Below are positions 1-11,460 of a DNA stretch of 64,000 bases, one piece after another. The translations under genes and the position numbers were made by a program. The notes under the pieces were generated by a model. That model was not told where the DNA came from, ran no database searches, and saw only the letters and a list, made by a program, of their open reading frames with translations. Source of the DNA: Pelecanus crispus (taxonomy: Eukaryota > Chordata > Aves > Pelecaniformes > Pelecanidae). The stretch lies in contig NC_134643.1 of assembly GCF_030463565.1 (NCBI RefSeq), positions 176,124,491 through 176,188,490 of the forward strand. The letters are read 5' to 3'. Numbering within the stretch: position 1 is the stretch's first letter; the number at the start of each line of letters is the position of its first letter.

Positions 1-3000
1 GCAATTAATAAATCCTTTTCCAGTTAGTCTGAAAGTTTCCTTGGCACATAAACTTGGATGCTCAGTCTGAGCACTCTCAAGTGCTTAGTTCAAGTATTTA
101 GGATTAAAATTGCAACAAAGTGTCAATGATATTTGGACTTCAGGAAGAAAATACTTAAGTCAGAGAACAATGTGATTCAATAAACATGTTGTTAACAAGC
201 TTAACACTACACTGACATGGTACAAAAGAATATTTACTAGAAGTACCAAGTTAAACACAGCTGCAACATACACCTGTGTTGACAAATTACAGTAATGGTG
301 TTTCTACCAACCTCTTTGAACAGTAGGTTTAAAGCACTTACACACAGAGTAGGGGACATGGATTCTTGTCCTTCTGTAACTGAAAGGAATAGAAGCTGTA
401 GTTCCCATTTCCCAGGCGAGTGCACTAGCCACTAAGCTAACAGTAGGAATTAATAGGAAAAGGGAAATTTTAGTGCCCCAATTCACCAGCTGAATTGGTC
501 CCTTATGAAAAGAGAAGAAAAAAGGCGCAGGACACTGCAAGCCTAACGGCTGGACTTTTTCTCAAGCAAGGCAAATACTACCTACTTTATATGGTTGATG
601 AGGACATGAGAATGGCAAAAAAATAAATAGTTTACTGGGCACTACAGAATGCAGAAAAATGAGAATTTAGGATTATAGTCACATACTTAAGCAAACTTTT
701 AGAATTACTGTCACTAAAGCAAAAAGAAGCTGCAAATACAGTTTATTGGCAGTCCAAATGTTTGCTAAACATCTGGCATGATAAACAGGTATCAAATTTG
801 TTCATCTGTTTTGTTGTCTTATTTGGGTTTTTTTGGGGTACAACACCAAATGTCATTAAGTGGTAGATGATATTTTTAATATTTCTAATTTAAGTACATT
901 GGAAAAATAGTTTTTAAACCCCAAAATTATAAACTATGGCTCACAGGCTCAATTGATTAGGGACATGCTTCATCCTCTTGATTCTTTTTTAAGCTTAAAA
1001 AATCTGGTACTTTTCCAGAATGATATTTCTAGAATTTGTTTTCTTTTTAAGCTGCCTTTATTCTTCAAATACTTTTTATGAATGAGAGTAATTTAATCTT
1101 CTAGGAGCTTTCCTTCTGGTAATTTAAGATCATTAGCTAGAACATTTTCTGGATTAGCAAAGACAGATATAGATAAACATTTAACAAAATACATTCTTTA
1201 CCACTGCCAGCCCATTTTACTTCCTGAAACACAGGGTCTTTCACAGGTGAATGTATTATGTTGTTATGATAATTTTTTGGCAAAAAGAGAAGATATTGAA
1301 GCAATACTAGATAGATTTAGATTTTGTCAGTGGGGTCCTATTCTACTATTCTAAATGCAGTTAACCTTCCTTATGTATTTGTGAAGATGCATCCTTAGGA
1401 GCATTGTTTTATTTAATTTTATTTATTATTAACTGGCAACAGTGCATATTTTCATTTACTGTAATGTAGAGTAGCAAATGTTCTTCCTGATCTGAGCTCA
1501 TTTCTAGTATTTTCCAAACAATATTTTTCTGCAAAGTTACTACAGAAATAACACAAAAATCAAAACTGTCTCCACTGGAGCACTGGAGACAAAGCTGGCA
1601 AGTGTCATTGCTGAAAGAGACTGGGAAGCTTGGATGTTTCTTTAAAGGAAAAGCCAATGGTGTAATTGAGAGAATAGTTTTTATATAAACCAGAGTTTCT
1701 CTTTTTCAGATGCCTCAAAATAACTTTCTTGAAATCTTTTCACTCTAAGGACAATACTAGTCTCAAGTGACATGCTCTACTTTAAGAATGGATGCCTCCA
1801 CTTGCTAATAATAAATAGAATCTGTAGAAAAGAAGTTGCTATCTCTTCACATTTTATTTTGTTCTCACGACTGAGCAAAAGTTCTCTGTGGAATACAAGT
1901 CAGAGCTGAAAAGAATGGAAGGTAGGTTGTTTTAACATTGTATCCCTTTAGGCTTCAAGTGAACTTCAGGAAAACCTTTATTTTCTGTTATTTGCTTACT
2001 CTGAAGAGACTGTCAATTTTATTGCTTACAGAACAAACACTTATGGAGTCACAGTGCTCTGCAATTTCTGATTCAGACTAAGCTTTCTGTATATGTACTA
2101 TTTCTTAAATATTTGTTTTATGACGTCTGTACTTGTCACATGCATCTCCTTTTCACTGATCTTGTTTTCATCCTTGTCTTTGTGAAGATTCATCTAGGTT
2201 TTTGTTACTTCATTTTAATTTTCTTTTCATGCTGCACTACTTCAGGCAAAAAATGAGTCATATTCACGCATGACAAAGTTGTCTTAATTCTGAGACTCCT
2301 TTGGCTATTCAACCCACTTCAATGGAAAGCGCCACATTCTCGTTTATGAGGCGTATGCATCTGACTCTTCCTCTGATGCTTAGTGCAAAACACTTGTTGC
2401 TGGCCAGCCTTGGCAGGACCACACTAACATCACTTTGGCCTTGGATAACGAAATGATACAACAAGGTTGCAGACTGACTATGTCAGCCTCTGTCCCAGTA
2501 TATCTTCACCTGCAATGATGGAAATCTGAAATGGTAACTGACAGCTCATGACAGAGTTTGAAATATACTTGTTTTCAAAAACAGTTTTATTGATGGCCAC
2601 AGTTGCCTCAGGCTGATATTAACTTTTAGATTTCATTGGCTCCAATGGTCTTGGGGGGATCATCCTAGTATTTTTATTTTCCTTTTTCATTAATCACAGT
2701 CTTATTGCATTTTTATTTCAACACAATAATGTTAAATAACAGCAATAAGTACAGGTAGAATCATTCAGACAGGATAATGGCAATGAGTTTTAAAAGAAAT
2801 GTCTAATGTTCCATTAGATGTAATAACCAATCTTCTCAAATCATCTTTTTCACTGTTGTACTAAAACAGATTTCATATTCAGGAAAGAAAATGCATTATT
2901 TAATTGAAGCTACAAGACTTCAAACCATGGTTTGTTTGTTGTTGGTTTTTTTTTCCTTTTAAAGTGTTCTTAAAAGATCTAGCAGTTTTTGTAACAAAGG

Positions 3001-3181
3001 ATGACTCAAAATAAGCTTTCTTAAGCATCTTTGGTAGCTGGAAGAGTTACCTTTAAAGTGACTAAATTCTGCAGAGTTGCTGGAGAGATTAAACAGTAGA
3101 AACAGAGAAACAAAGCTTTTAATTCAGATAAAAATGAATCATGCAATGTATTTTTCGCTAGTATATCCTGATTATTTCCAG

Positions 3182-3307
3182 GAGCATTTGACTGGTTGGC
3201 TTCGGAAAGATGCGGAGCTTGTTTTAAGTTGAAGATACACAGGGATTCAGAGCCACTTGAGGTGACCTGGTATATCCCAGTTGAACACCAGCTGCAACTG
3301 CAGAAAG
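3182..3307 (+). other. candidate exon (unrecognised, low confidence)
   Basis: A stretch of 126 nt is bounded by an AG after a pyrimidine-leaning stretch (ending at 3181) and by a strong donor AAG|GTAAGG at 3307/3308. One frame is open across it: 41 whole codons from 3184, leaving a split codon at each end, so the length is a multiple of three (phase-symmetric). The predicted peptide contains ASERCGACFK and EVTWYIPVEH, which I cannot assign to a family. The opposite strand also has a 109-codon open frame over 3021-3350, so openness alone is weak evidence. It may be chance, an alternative exon, or an old gene fragment. Confidence 0.15.
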
Positions 3308-4048
3308 GTAAGGTTTTCTCTGGGACCTTTATTGTGTCTTCCAGCCTCACACAGCTAATCTGCTCAGCACGTCTTAAAGGACACTAGCTGGCCAAGACAA
3401 CTCAACTTAGCCCTCAGTATTCCTAGTAGGTTTTTGAAGAGTGTCTCTCACATACCCACATTGAGTTTAGGTATATTAAGCTCCCACTCATGTTATGCAT
3501 TCACCATACAAGTTAGGTTTTCAGAATGATATTTGATCTTTACTACAGGTACACGTAAATTTTCATTCACTGCAGTGGAGACAAGGTGCAATTCCCTTGA
3601 GTCTGGACTAGCAATTTAAGAAACAATGAAATAATTTTAAGTGTTCTTTGGATTGTGCTCAGCTAACATTGCTATCCATGCTTCCATAAGAATTTAGCTA
3701 CTATACTATATGGAAATTATTAACCACTACATAAGGAGTGGATTTTTTTTTTTTTTTTTCCTGAAGTTATTACTTTAAGCTAGAAGCAAGTAAGTAAATA
3801 AACCATGAATATGTCTGGCTCATTTCATCTACATGAACTGGTATTATGATGTGCTTTTATTCCAATCTTTATAAAGGGTAAATGTGCAATAAATATTCAT
3901 TAAAAATACTTCTGTAATTTCTAAGTCTTATAGATTTGAACACCTGCTGTTTTAACAACTATGTATCTTGGATTAAAACATAATTTGCATTTCACAAAAT
4001 AAAACAAAGCAAAATATATTAAATTTTTTCTTTGCAGTCTTTTTTTTT

Positions 4049-4068
4049 GGGGGGGGTGGGGGGGGTGG
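4049..4068 (+). repeat. G-run, potential G-quadruplex
   Basis: Eight G, a T, eight G, a T and two more G follow directly after a T-run. The spacing satisfies the usual four-tract quadruplex pattern on the plus strand. A similar G7-C-G7 run lies at 7963-7977. Confidence 0.6.
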
Positions 4069-5811
4069 TAAGTAGATCTTTTTGTATTTATCCCAGAAAT
4101 CACAATGAAATATCTCAGTTTTTAATTCTTACTCAAACAATTCTAAACCTGCAAAACTTTAGTGTTAGAAGCATTTTCTATTTGTGAAAATAGCTGCAGG
4201 TCATAAATAGTCCTCAAAGTCTGTACCTCCTAAATTTAAGATGCCAGATGGTCATGATAAGAAGATGTAAATTCATATATGACACAACAATTCACTTCAT
4301 TTATGGATGTAAATCTCATCTTTTTATTTGGTGTATAAAGACTCAATGATATTCTGTTTCTGCTAGTCTCTCCTTGAATATGATGTTTTAACCTAAATTA
4401 CTAAACTGCATAAATTCAAGTCTAAGAAGTGTTGATTAGATCCACTCATTTCTTCTCCCTCAGAAAAGAACTGTAAACCACAGACTCTTACCAGCCTTTA
4501 CTAGTATGTTGATACTGTTATATTTACATAAACAAAAATCATAAAGAGACAAGAAAAAGGTAGGAGCTTAGATTATCATGAGGCAAAAGTCATAAATATT
4601 TGATCACTCCAGTAATTATGCATTCATAATGAAGCCACTCACTTTCACAAAGATGAAAACACTACCTCCGCCCAGAAAGAACAGCAGCGTTTATTTCAAT
4701 CTGAGCTCATAAATTATCATAATAGCTGCACATAACAAACAAGACTGTGACTGTCAACTTGCTTTTCAACTCTGTTTTGTTTCTGATAGAATATCCAGCA
4801 GTGACCAGATATTTCAAGGACATCTCATACATACATGGAAAGCAGGAAAAAGGAAAGATAAGCAGTTGTGAAACACTGACCATTTTGTTTTACTAAGCAT
4901 ATACATGAAATTCATAAAGAGAATTTGTGTCAATGACTGGTCAGCTCTTGTAAGCACAAGACCTGAAGTGCTTGAGACACAGATGTAGGATGTTACTCTG
5001 CATTCAGTTTTGAAAGCAAATTAAGATGTGATTCAAGATAGGAAAAGGGTCCTCCAATTATTCTGGGTCTCCTGCTGCTGTAAGACAGCATGTCTGCATG
5101 TTTGTGGTGAGACAATTGTGCTTTCCTCATGGGGGGAGGTGGGAGGTGGTAGAGGAGTCCTCAACTGGACATGATTAGTTCTAAGTGATATACTCTGGAT
5201 AATCCAGACTCCGTATAGTTTTAATTTACCTCTGCCAAGTCTTTTCATCATAGTATAGTAATTTTGCTGTGCTTTAGCTAGGTGAAATTTTATTTGCTTT
5301 GTAATAACAGAATTAAGCTGATATTAAATTTTTACTAGCTTGTGCAAATAACTTACGTTAATATTAGCCTTTTGCCATCAGTCTCAGTAATTAGTCAAAT
5401 TTAAATCAGATTTTCTTTTTTCCAACTCTTTTTCTTAATGAAACCTTAACTTCCATAAATTTTGTAGTTAATGGTTTTAAAGTGCCTTATTTCTAGGATT
5501 AATGTGGTCAGAGGACACATTACCAGGTAACTGCATAAAGGTTTCCATCAATATGATAAATAAGGACATGGTTATTTCCCTAACAAAGTTGTGCTGGAGG
5601 GTTATGTTTCATCACAGTAACATTATAAGGGGATCTTCCTGTTCTCTTCATACAGGTATGTAGCTTTGATTGACAGTTTGTCTTTTTGGACGGTACACAA
5701 GCCCTGTGAGATCAAGTACTGCGTTATGTTCTTAGCTGATCGCACGCATTATCTTTCCTCAGATACGTTAATTTTCTTCCACGAATAAGCTTTCCTAAGG
5801 ATTATGTGAGG

Positions 5812-6790
5812 CTATGTGGAAGGAGAGTGTTTGCTTCTTTAAGGGTATCTGGTCAAGGACATTTTTCAATGCAAAAAGGGATAATAAAAAAAAGGAGGAA
5901 ACCATAAACAAGAACATACAGGGACAGAAACCTGACCAAACCTGGCCAGTCACACTAATTGATGAGGGCACGTGGGAGTGTGAGAATATTTATTCCAGCA
6001 AGGGTATCTGACTGGGGACCTTGTCAATCAGGAAACTAAAGAAAAAAGGGGGAACTCAGAAACAAGATATACAGAGACACAGACCTGACAAAACAAACTT
6101 GATGACAATGACAAGAAACGAACGTCACCACTGACACAGGTTGATGGGCTATCAAGAAACTACAGGCACCACTTCCAGGGAGATCAACCTGGAGTTTGCA
6201 GCTGATATGACTGTAAACCAGAGGTACCCCAGTCTGGGAGGTGTTTAGCCATACAAACCCATGAGGACACATGCAAGGGAAGGGGAAGCAAGGAGGAACA
6301 AAGAGGGTGGGTAGACAGAAAAGGTTATAAAAGGGTCCGGTCGCTTGTAAACAGAGACTATCAGTGCGCTTGTCTGGCTGAGCCCTGTGCCTGGTTACCG
6401 CAGTCTGTCCTGTCTTCTTATATCTTCTTATTAAATCTTTCCTTAAGTCTCTTTCTGTGTAATCTCGCTCTCTATCCCATATGTACATGTGCTGTAAGGA
6501 CTAAGAGCCAGCTGCTGGTGAGACCTGTGTGTGTGTGAGTGGAATTTGTCAGTGGCCAGTGGTGTCAGCTACTGGAGCGAGTGGGGCTCCTAGTGCCAGT
6601 AGTTGGAGGTGCCTTAGCTCTCTGGATCTAGAGAGGGTCCTACAGTTGTGCCCAGAGTGCCAACTACTGGGGCAACTGGCGTGAATGGATCTGGTGCCAG
6701 CTACTGGAGTCAGACCAGCAGTGTAAGTGTCCCTGACTTGTGATGTCAGCTGCCGGAGCGAGTGTGTGTCCCTGTCCATCGCTCATTCAG
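5812..6790 (+). mobile_element. ERV LTR, probably solo, with internal repeats
   Basis: This block has the layout of a retroviral LTR. It starts with a long upstream part containing an imperfect direct repeat: 'AAGGGTATCTG' followed by a related A-rich stretch begins near 5840 and again near 6002. A TATA box TTATAAAAG lies at 6325-6333 and an ATTAAA signal at 6430-6435, a spacing that suits a short R region. After about 6500 a GC-richer part repeats variants of 'CCAGCTACTGGAG' at about 6505, 6565, 6660, 6700 and 6745. The outer ends are approximate because I could not fix the TG...CA termini or a target duplication. No primer-binding site or coding remnant follows, so a solo LTR is likely. The exact family is unknown to me. 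Confidence 0.55.
6325..6435 (+). promoter_or_regulatory. LTR core promoter and polyadenylation signal
   Basis: TTATAAAAGG at 6325 is a good TATA box, and ATTAAA at 6430 is a common variant polyadenylation signal. The distance of about 105 bp is as expected for TATA-to-polyA across a short LTR R region. Transcription would run on the plus strand from roughly 6355. Confidence 0.5.
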
Positions 6791-7035
6791 GTGTAGTCTC
6801 TAGCTGTCCCACCTCCACTGCATTCTGTGATTCAGGCTCTCACCTCCGCAGAGTCACTGTGGATACCCTTGATCTCCTGTTTATCCTCCTGATATTACAC
6901 AGAATGCTGATTTCATCCAGCACCTGATGACTCAATGTCTTGAGCAGATTATGCCTCCTATAAGTGACACCACTCTGGTCCCTAGTCCCAGGGAGAGGCC
7001 AATGCCCTCCCTGCATCCCATGGTCTGAATAATGG

Positions 7036-7095
7036 TATCACAGAATGCTTGAGGTTGGAAGGGACTTCTGGAAGTCATCTGGTCCAAACCACCTG
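7036..7095 (-). mobile_element. CR1 LINE 3' end fragment
   Basis: The stretch reads, on plus, TATCACAGAATGCTTGAGG and then GTTGGAAGGGACTTCTGGA, the reverse complement of a CR1 3' end. Only about 60 bp is recognisable before a G-rich stretch. It is 5' truncated, as most CR1 copies are. Confidence 0.75.
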
Positions 7096-7527
7096 GGGGT
7101 GGGGTGGGGCAGGACCTTTTTTTATCAAGAACCAACCTATCAGGAAGCAGCTTACAATCAGGAACACGCCAATCAAGAAAAAGGTAACAGAAGTTGTTAC
7201 CTGCAGGGTCCCCTGGAAGCTTCCAGAAGCATTCCCGCTAACAAGGTGGCTACCTCTGAAGCTCTTTAATTGGAAAAATCAAACCAGCTCACTTAATCTT
7301 ATACAACTAATAGAGAAAAAAAAGGAAGTGGAAGCACAATTAAGTATATATATGCCTGCAAGTGTGTGTGCATGTGTGTGTATGGTTAATTCAAGCAATG
7401 AGAAAAATAAATCTCTCAGTTGTGCCAAAAAAACGTAAATCAGATCTTACTTATATTTTAGTAACAGGCCTAAACATCCCTCAATTAAAATACCTAAGCA
7501 GGCAAAAGGGGCTGGAGGGGCAGAGAG
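7096..7527. other. unclassified A-rich segment
   Basis: The segment carries three nearby variants of 'CAATCAAGA/CTATCAGGA' (7130-7185) that resemble the upstream part of the LTR at 5812, and a short GT-rich stretch near 7358-7382. Overlapping small open frames look like chance. It may be decayed LTR material. Confidence 0.35.
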
Positions 7528-7740
7528 GAAGAGGAAGCCAGATCTTTTTCAGTGGTATGCGGTGACAGGACTAGAGGCAATGGGCACAAAATGAAGCACA
7601 GGAGTTTCCCTCTGAACATCAGGAAACACTTTTTTACTGTGAAGTTGACTAAACACTAAAATAGGTTGCCCAGAGAGGTTGTGGAGTCTTCATCCTTGGA
7701 GGTCCCTTCCAACCTCAGCCATTCTGTGATTCTGTGATTC
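7528..7740 (+). mobile_element. CR1 LINE 3' fragment with internal deletion
   Basis: It starts within the end of CR1 ORF2 ('GAAGCCAGATCTTTTTCAG'), runs through the diagnostic 'GTTGCCCAGAGAGGTTGTGG', then jumps from 'TCATCCTTGGA' straight to the terminal 'GGTCCCTTCCAACCTCAGCC', and ends in two copies of ATTCTGTG. The segment between these blocks in other CR1 copies is missing. The subfamily differs from the CR1s at 28 and 47 kb, which end in ATTCTATG. Confidence 0.85.
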
Positions 7741-8668
7741 AATTATGTGTTATTTCTGGCAGAGATGAATAGCTTTCATTACAGTCTAATCAACTTAAGT
7801 CTTTAAAAACCTACAATCTCTATTTATAAACTACCAACTACCATAGTAACTAAGCATAATATTTCTTCAGTATTTTTATAAAATTGATATGAAGGTTTGA
7901 ACAAAGATACTGACACAGTATTTTAATTTAGCAGTAAAATGATGCTCTGAGCTTAAATCCAAGGGGGGGCGGGGGGGAAGAAATAAATCTTCTAAATGCC
8001 TGTTCTATAAGATCTGTCTTCTAACATAAACATTATCAGACATTTTCATCTGTTTCAAGAGACAAATATGAAAGTTTTTTTTCTGCATCCTTAAAAAAGA
8101 CCCTAACTGGAAACTTCAGGGAGTGAATGAGTTTGCTAATCACTGACCATATCCACTTGAAAATAAGGAAACTTTATCCAAGTTTAAAACTAAAATCTCT
8201 TAATCAGCAGTATGGTTGCCAATTAACTTCATGTGGATATTTGTAAGGACTCTAGTGATGCAGTTTAGAAAGGGGATTTTACAACAAAAACAAATATGTT
8301 GAAAGCGTTTTGGCACTTCTAGGCATCCAAATTACAAAATCATCAAAAGCATCTCCAGGACAAGCAAGATTAATTACTGGATGATACTAGTATCTGGTCT
8401 TTGTGTTTCCCCAAGGTGTTTTACTTCAGTAATGAGACCACTAATTCATCTTGTAAGACATAGGAGAGTAAAATGTTCACTTTCTTCACCAATAAATTGA
8501 TTCATGAAGTCAGAAGAGGTCCAAAGAATATGGAATTCAGAGACAGAATATTTGCTAAAGGTTTTAGTGGTTTAATTGCAAAAAACCCACCCGTTTAAAG
8601 TCCTACAACTATCTTACATATATAGAAATTTACTGGAGATTCATGCTGGTTGTTAAGAATAACGCATA
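7741..8668. other. AT-rich spacer
   Basis: I see nothing gene-like. A G7-C-G7 run at 7963-7977 could form a quadruplex. Confidence 0.6.
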
Positions 8669-8813
8669 TCATAGAATCATAGAATGCTTTGGGTTGGAAG
8701 GGACCTTGAGAGATCATCGAGCCCAACCCCCCTCTGCAGTGAGCAGGGATTGAACCTGTGAACTTGGCGTTATTAGCACCATGTTCTAACCAACTGAGCT
8801 AACCCAGCTGGTC
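8669..8813 (-). mobile_element. tRNA-Ile/CR1 SINE (TguSINE1-like), copy 1
   Basis: On the minus strand the element begins with a tRNA-Ile-derived head containing TTAGCTCAGTTGGTTAG (A-box region), GGTGCTAATAACGCC (anticodon arm, anticodon AAT) and GGTTCAATCC (B box). It then passes, inside the T-arm, into a CR1 3' tail with GGTCCCTTCCAACCCAAAGC and the terminal ATTCTATGATTCTATGA. Length is about 145 bp. The head carries changes from a functional tRNA (for example GCGTGG to ACATGG) and lacks the 3' acceptor strand. CR1-tailed tRNA-Ile SINEs are known from passerine birds; they are moved by CR1 enzymes in trans. No clear target duplication is seen, as expected for CR1-type insertion. It closely resembles the plus-strand copy at 32332. 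Confidence 0.9.
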
Positions 8814-9027
8814 ATCAGGAAATAGAAATTCATCATCTTCTGCCCTTCACTTTGGGTATTTTTTTATTTTTGAAGGTGCAGTGTTTATCAAAAGTATTAG
8901 GAACTCCATCAGCTGTGTGCACTGAAAGTGGCTTCAAGAACTCTTTTTGGAAAATGGAAGTCTAAGAAAACTTCAAAGGACAAATGATGACTAACAGAAT
9001 TTTAAAAATGCTTCTTTTGGAGAATTC

Positions 9028-9501
9028 TTAAAACCACCTCCCCTCCCCACCCTGTCCCACTGTGGCCGCAGTGGTGGTGGTGGCGGTGGTGCAGCCTGGC
9101 ATGGCAGGGGAGGTCTTCCTCAGGGGGCCGGGGCAGCCTTGGCTGGTTGGGGCTGTTTGGAGCGGGTTTGCTCCCCCTTTCCACTGGCTGACATGACTGA
9201 TGCTGGTGGCAATGGCCGGACATACTGCAGGCTGACGCTGAAGACACACAACAGCCCTTTGTGTCACAGGGTTTTTTGGGGGTACCTGCCACCCTCCCCT
9301 GCTGGGATCCCAGCAGGCAGCTGATGGGCCTGGAGGGAAAGGAATGCACTCCAAGGTGTTTCCACTCATGCTCATTTTATGGCCTGTAGCGATATCTGCT
9401 AGGCTGCTTTGGTCTGTTTCAGTGTCTTTTTTTCCAATTACTGTTTCATCAGAACTGTTTTGTTCTTGGCAAGGAGAAGAATGATTCAGATAAATTGGCA
9501 T
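9028..9501 (-). other. GC-rich open frame, unrecognised
   Basis: A 157-codon frame on the minus strand starts at ATG 9501 and ends near 9028 in an otherwise AT-rich area. The 3' half is strikingly GC-rich and codes for Pro/Thr/Gly-rich, low-complexity sequence, with a GGT/GGC triplet cluster at 9074-9096. A second minus frame (9002-9349) is open across the same GC-rich part with a His-rich run, so part of the openness comes from base composition. The N-terminal part (with DQSSLADIATGHK) looks like ordinary protein sequence, but I do not recognise it. It could be an exon, a processed pseudogene or a fortuitous frame. No polyA tail or flanking duplication is evident. Confidence 0.25.
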
Positions 9502-11149
9502 TTTCTGATGTAAATCTGTTTAGTTAAAAATATCCTTGTCTACTCTGCCAAACACATGTACTCTAGCACTGTGCGGTTTAGCAAAATACGTAAGCATGGG
9601 ATTTAAGCATATAATTGAGTACACTCTTGTTAGGTAGGGATTGCTTAATTAAAGTCAAGCATTAATTAGGTTCCTTCCAGATGATTCAAAGGGCTCTCAT
9701 CATTGCCTACTCTTATTAATCCCAACCTAAACAAGTTGTATGATGCTTCAAGCCTGTTACTCTTGTTTCTCTGCTCCTTGTTTAGTATGCCTTTAAAAGG
9801 CTACATTTGCTCATATTTGCTGTTATATATATAAGAAGAAAACAGCTTCATCCTTTATATTTTATGAATATTTAAGTATCTGTATTTATACATTTAGCCT
9901 GATTAGTGGATACATATGAAAGTGTATAAGGTCAGGGCAGATGTGTTGTGATATGTTGTCATGACAGAAATCATGACAGATATAAAAGAAGTTTTTCTAG
10001 ATGCCAGTGTTTAAGAGAGTGGAATTTGGGTAATACGGACCAGGACTGGAGAACCCTGCAGAGGTATCCTGAATTACAAATACAGACATGCCTATGAACG
10101 TGACAAGGGAGTAACAGGAATAGCACAGTGTAGATTAGCAGGCTCTGGGATTCAACTGTGTGGCAGAAGACCGAGAAAAGGGAATCCATGTTATGCTTGG
10201 TCTTCCTGCCAGGAAGGAACAAGGAAGACTAGGAAAGTCATGTTGAGTTGCAGGCTTTAAGAACTGTGAATTTGGCTGCTATGAGATGTGCGGCCTTGAA
10301 ATCTGTATTTCATGTACACACACCCTGTTAGAAGACATACAAACACAAACAAAGGATAAGAAACAGCCTGATAATTTGCAATCACTTCTAATGTCACTTT
10401 TGAATATATGAAGTTTTAATTAACAATGTAAGGACAATATGTCTGTTTATATCATAGAATCATATACACGTGTATGACTGGTCAACAGCTGCTCCAGGAG
10501 AGCTTGTAAAACTTATGAGTTGCAGAAATTCAAGGAAATAACTAGGAAATTCTAAGAAAGAACTACATGCTTATAAGACTATAACTCATTAAGACAGCCT
10601 AATTCTTATGAGTTGAAAATCAGAAGCATTCAAAACACAGGCCTGTGACACCTGTAAATTAAAAGTCTGTTAATCAGCACATAATTGAAATTAGTTTACT
10701 TTGAAATCAAATGTAAGCTGGCTAAAATGGTGTAAGCAACAAGAGTATTTAAATATTTTATAAAACTGTGATGGTATAGCCAGGCACAAAGCATAAGCAT
10801 TTTACATAAATATGTAAGCAATGTGACTAACAAAGAGGTAAATAAAAACATGCAGTTGCGCTTAGGAAGCATGAGAAAACACATAGACAAGGACTGAAGT
10901 GGGAGAAATTGCAAGAGGGAGAGCAAAGAACAAGAAAAGCACAAGGCTTGCTTTGGGATTAGGACTTGGAATAGGTAGAATTTCTGCTAAGCACAGAAGA
11001 AGCATGCCTGGCAAAACTAAAAACAAGACAAGCATCACTGGGTGCAGATGAGATACCCTCTCTGGGGAAGAGGCTAGAAACAAACCCAAGGATGACTGAG
11101 CAAAGATAGAGAGGAAACAAGATGAACGTACTTCTGGACTGACTTTTCT

Positions 11150-11460
11150 CACCAAAGAGCTCTCAAACCTGATCATCATGACCTCTGCAACTGAGGACTG
11201 TCACAGACCTCAGTGTTGACTTTATGGCATAGTACTATATACTCACTGCTAATTTAGGCTGTTACAGTTAGACTTTGTCAGTTTGTATATGTAGTAATGA
11301 TGACTCATAATTTGTAACAGCTAACCATTTGCACCAAGTGTGCCATAGATGAATTGAGAAAATTGGTTTTTAAACTTTAAGACATGCTTGATATTTCAGT
11401 CTTCTAAACACTCCCCTCACAGCAATCTCTAATTCTCTAGTTGTATACATGCGCATATAT
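11150..11460 (+). repeat. diverged dispersed repeat, member 1
   Basis: It shares ordered blocks with 13868-14130: 'AGCTCTCAAACCTGATCATC' against 'AGCTCTCAAGCTTGATCACC', each followed by TGACCTC, and later 'TCTAAACACTCCCCTCACAG' against 'TCTAAACACTCCCATCACAG'. Order and orientation are the same, so an old shared repeat is likely. I cannot name the family. Confidence 0.45.

Larger units (their letters stand above)
1..5811. other. AT-rich spacer without a recognised gene
   Basis: No reading frame here is long or conserved-looking enough to call a gene. The block holds A/T homopolymer runs (for example T near 3730-3760), a G-run at 4049-4068 and one candidate exon at 3182-3307, listed separately. 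I recognise no CR1, LTR or RNA gene in it. It could be intergenic or lie in a long intron; the sequence does not decide. Confidence 0.6.

Noticed and set aside
6036..6488. 150-codon minus-strand frame
   Set aside because: It lies antisense across the LTR, including the TATA box and polyadenylation signal, and has no recognisable motif; a by-product of LTR composition.
8669..8813. functional tRNA-Ile gene
   Set aside because: The head lacks the 3' acceptor strand and carries changes in the D/anticodon region, and it continues into a CR1 tail; it is a SINE.
10862..11179. 105-codon hydrophobic minus-strand frame resembling a membrane protein
   Set aside because: It is the reverse of a purine-rich stretch, which automatically gives Leu/Ser/Phe-rich translation. 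No start context, splice sites or homologous motif.
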